Part shown: piece by piece, positions 14,786-16,400 of the stretch
Position numbering within the stretch: position 1 is the first letter of the stretch
How the letters are laid out: the number at the start of each line of letters is the position of its first letter
Source of the DNA: JAUVKA01 sp964465145
GTDB lineage: Bacteria; Bacteroidota; Bacteroidia; Bacteroidales; UBA12481
Reading direction: 5' to 3'
NCBI GenBank assembly: GCA_964465145.1
Contig: CAYXJR010000088.1
Location: forward strand, 1-16,400
Length of the DNA: 16,400 nucleotides
Notes under the pieces: generated by a model
The model's database searches: none
Seen by the model: the letters and a program-made list of their open reading frames with translations, nothing else
What the model was told of the DNA's origin: nothing
Position numbers and translations under genes: made by a program

Positions 14786-16302
14786 TATATCAAAGCCTTT
14801 CCAGTCATGGCCTCAGGCTGATGGATTCCCATAATTTTTAATATCGTGGGGGCCACATCTGCCAAAATCCCATCAATAATCTTCTCGTATTTATCGCTCA
14901 CCAGTATACATGGTACAGGGTTAAGCGAATGAGCCGTATTTGGCGTGCCATCTGGATTAACCGCATTATCCGCGTTTCCATGATCTGCTATAATTAAAAT
15001 CTCGTAGCCATTTTCTTTAGCAGTCTCTACCACTGCACTAACACATGAATCAACAGCCTCCACAGCTTTAAGAATGGCATCCCAAACACCTGTATGCCCT
15101 ACCATGTCACCATTGGCAAAATTCAGGCAAACAAAATCCACCTCCTGTTTTTTTAGTTCTTCTACAATCGCATCCCGCACCAGATATGCACTCATCTCTG
15201 GCTGAAGGTCATATGTGGCCACTTTTGGGGAGGGTATCATAATACGCTTCTCATAATCAAACTCTTTTTCCCTCCCTCCGCTGAAGAAGAAAGTCACATG
15301 AGCGTATTTTTCTGTTTCTGCAATACGTATCTGATTTTTTCCAGCCCCGGCAAGTATTTCGCCCAGGGTATCCCTGACATTTTCCTTATCATAAATAATA
15401 TGGACATTCTTAAAGGTGTCATCGTACCTGGTCATTGTATAATACCTTAGGGATAATTTTTCCATTCCGTATTCCGGCATATCTACCTGGCTTAAAACCA
15501 TTGTCATTTGTCTAAGCCTGTCTGTCCTGAAATTAAAACAGATAACTACATCCTCCTCCTCGATTCTGGTGATGGGGTTTCCTTTATCATCAACCATAAT
15601 AACAGGTTTAATGAATTCATCGGTAACACCTTCATCATAGCTTTCCTGAACAGCATCAAGGATACTGGAAACCGGCTTACCTTTGCCATGAACATAAAGA
15701 TCATAGCCTTCCCGAATCCTCTCCCAGCGTTTATCCCTGTCCATCGAATAGTAACGACCAATTAAACTGGCAATTTTCGCATTCGAATTCTCCAGATGAT
15801 TTTCAAGCCGACTGATGAAACCTTTTCCGCTGTATGGATCAGTATCACGACCATCGGTTATGGCATGAATAAAAACTTTCTCCAAACCATATTCTACTGT
15901 AAGATCACAAAGTTTATAAAGGTGTTTATCCACCGAATGGACTCCACCATCAGAAACCAGACCAATCAAATGTACTTGTTTATTATTATCCCTGGCGTAT
16001 CTGAAAGCTTCTTGCAAGCCAGGATTATTGGCGATACTATTATCTGCTGTGGCCCTGTTTATCCTCACCAGATCCTGGTATACCACCCGACCGGCTCCGA
16101 TATTCAAATGCCCAACCTCAGAATTTCCCATCTGCCCATCAGGTAAGCCTACATCCTCGCCTGATGTTTTCAATTTTGAATGAGGATATTTTGCCAATAA
16201 TGAATCTATATATGGTTTATTCGCATGTTGTATGGCATCAGCCTCGGAACGTTGTCCTATTCCCCAACCATCCAAAATCATCAATACTACTTTGTTACTC
16301 AT
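14785..16302 (-). CDS. gpmI: 2,3-bisphosphoglycerate-independent phosphoglycerate mutase
   Basis: This 505-residue enzyme interconverts 3- and 2-phosphoglycerate in glycolysis and gluconeogenesis, using two manganese ions and a phosphoserine intermediate. I choose the ATG at 16302 rather than the in-frame one at 16350, because homology begins with MSNKVVLMILDGWGIG and the intervening 48 bases contain an inverted repeat. Metal ligand Asp11 lies in ILDGWG and the catalytic Ser61 in MGNSEVGH. HAITDGRDTDP, NFRTDRLRQM, FANGDMVGHTG (Asp and His ligands) and IADHGNADN complete the alkaline-phosphatase-like and phosphotransferase domains. The length is typical of the family. It is the first gene of the run ending at the terminator near 12060. 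Confidence 0.96.
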   Translation of the reverse strand: MSNKVVLMILDGWGIGQRSEADAIQHANKPYIDSLLAKYPHSKLKTSGEDVGLPDGQMGNSEVGHLNIGAGRVVYQDLVRINRATADNSIANNPGLQEAFRYARDNNKQVHLIGLVSDGGVHSVDKHLYKLCDLTVEYGLEKVFIHAITDGRDTDPYSGKGFISRLENHLENSNAKIASLIGRYYSMDRDKRWERIREGYDLYVHGKGKPVSSILDAVQESYDEGVTDEFIKPVIMVDDKGNPITRIEEEDVVICFNFRTDRLRQMTMVLSQVDMPEYGMEKLSLRYYTMTRYDDTFKNVHIIYDKENVRDTLGEILAGAGKNQIRIAETEKYAHVTFFFSGGREKEFDYEKRIMIPSPKVATYDLQPEMSAYLVRDAIVEELKKQEVDFVCLNFANGDMVGHTGVWDAILKAVEAVDSCVSAVVETAKENGYEILIIADHGNADNAVNPDGTPNTAHSLNPVPCILVSDKYEKIIDGILADVAPTILKIMGIHQPEAMTGKALI

Positions 16303-16325
16303 ATTTTTAAATTCCAATATTGAGT

Positions 16326-16347
16326 CCACTCCGAAAAGTAGGAGTGG
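16326..16347. repeat. Inverted repeat in the gpmI leader
   Basis: CCACTCC and GGAGTGG form a perfect 7-base inverted repeat with an 8-base spacer, 23 bases upstream of the chosen gpmI start. It is GC-rich in an otherwise very AT-rich 98-base leader. On the minus strand it is not followed by a T-run, so it is not a minus-strand terminator. An operator or a 5' leader hairpin is more likely. Confidence 0.45.
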
Positions 16348-16400
16348 CATATTTTAGTTAAAATTAATATTTTATCTGTTTGTTCCAAATATGTTATAAA

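Noticed and set aside
16303..16350. 16-residue N-terminal extension of GpmI
   Set aside because: Family homology begins at MSNKVVLMILDGWG, and the extension is encoded partly by an inverted repeat in the leader.

Overview
The window looks like a core chromosomal segment of a member of the Bacteroidota, probably of the Bacteroidales or a related order. Several things point there: a long Bacteroidetes-type PurM next to prfA and pyrF, a type III glutamine synthetase, DUF2851 and DUF3109 proteins, a PorE-like TPR/beta-propeller/OmpA protein, lipoproteins with an acidic stretch after the lipid-modified Cys, and TAnnTTTG promoter elements. The assignment rests on gene content and family recognition, without any database search. 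All twelve genes (eleven intact, one broken) lie on the minus strand, so transcription runs from high to low coordinates. I see no rRNA, tRNA, CRISPR array, insertion sequence or prophage. No stretch without a gene exceeds about 210 bases.

In transcription order, the first block (16302 to 12121) is gpmI (glycolysis), a Cys-rich DUF3109 protein overlapping it by one base (TAATG), a small predicted outer-membrane barrel protein, and an M20 dipeptidase. The gaps are about 45 bases and the block ends at a strong intrinsic terminator (12058-12090). The second block is glnN, with its own TAnnTTTG element and helically phased A-tracts upstream, followed by the PorE-like protein that probably ties the type IX secretion machinery or cell envelope to peptidoglycan. 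The third block is purM, prfA and pyrF: purine synthesis, translation termination and pyrimidine synthesis. A TAnnTTTG element sits almost on the purM start codon, and a weak hairpin lies between purM and prfA.

The last block holds a DUF2851 protein of unknown function, a two-helix potassium channel with a C-terminal RCK domain, and two tandem serpin lipoproteins. The first serpin (447-1661) is intact with a canonical inhibitory hinge. The second (1-329) is broken: its frame stops after 97 residues, and serpin-like sequence appears to resume in another frame at the window edge.

No obviously new multi-gene system is visible. The observations I rate highest are a perfect AGGAGG placed 9 bases before an internal Met exactly at the RCK boundary of the potassium channel (as in MthK, where a separate RCK subunit comes from an internal start), the frameshifted serpin paralogue, and the phased A-tracts with a -33-less promoter upstream of glnN.
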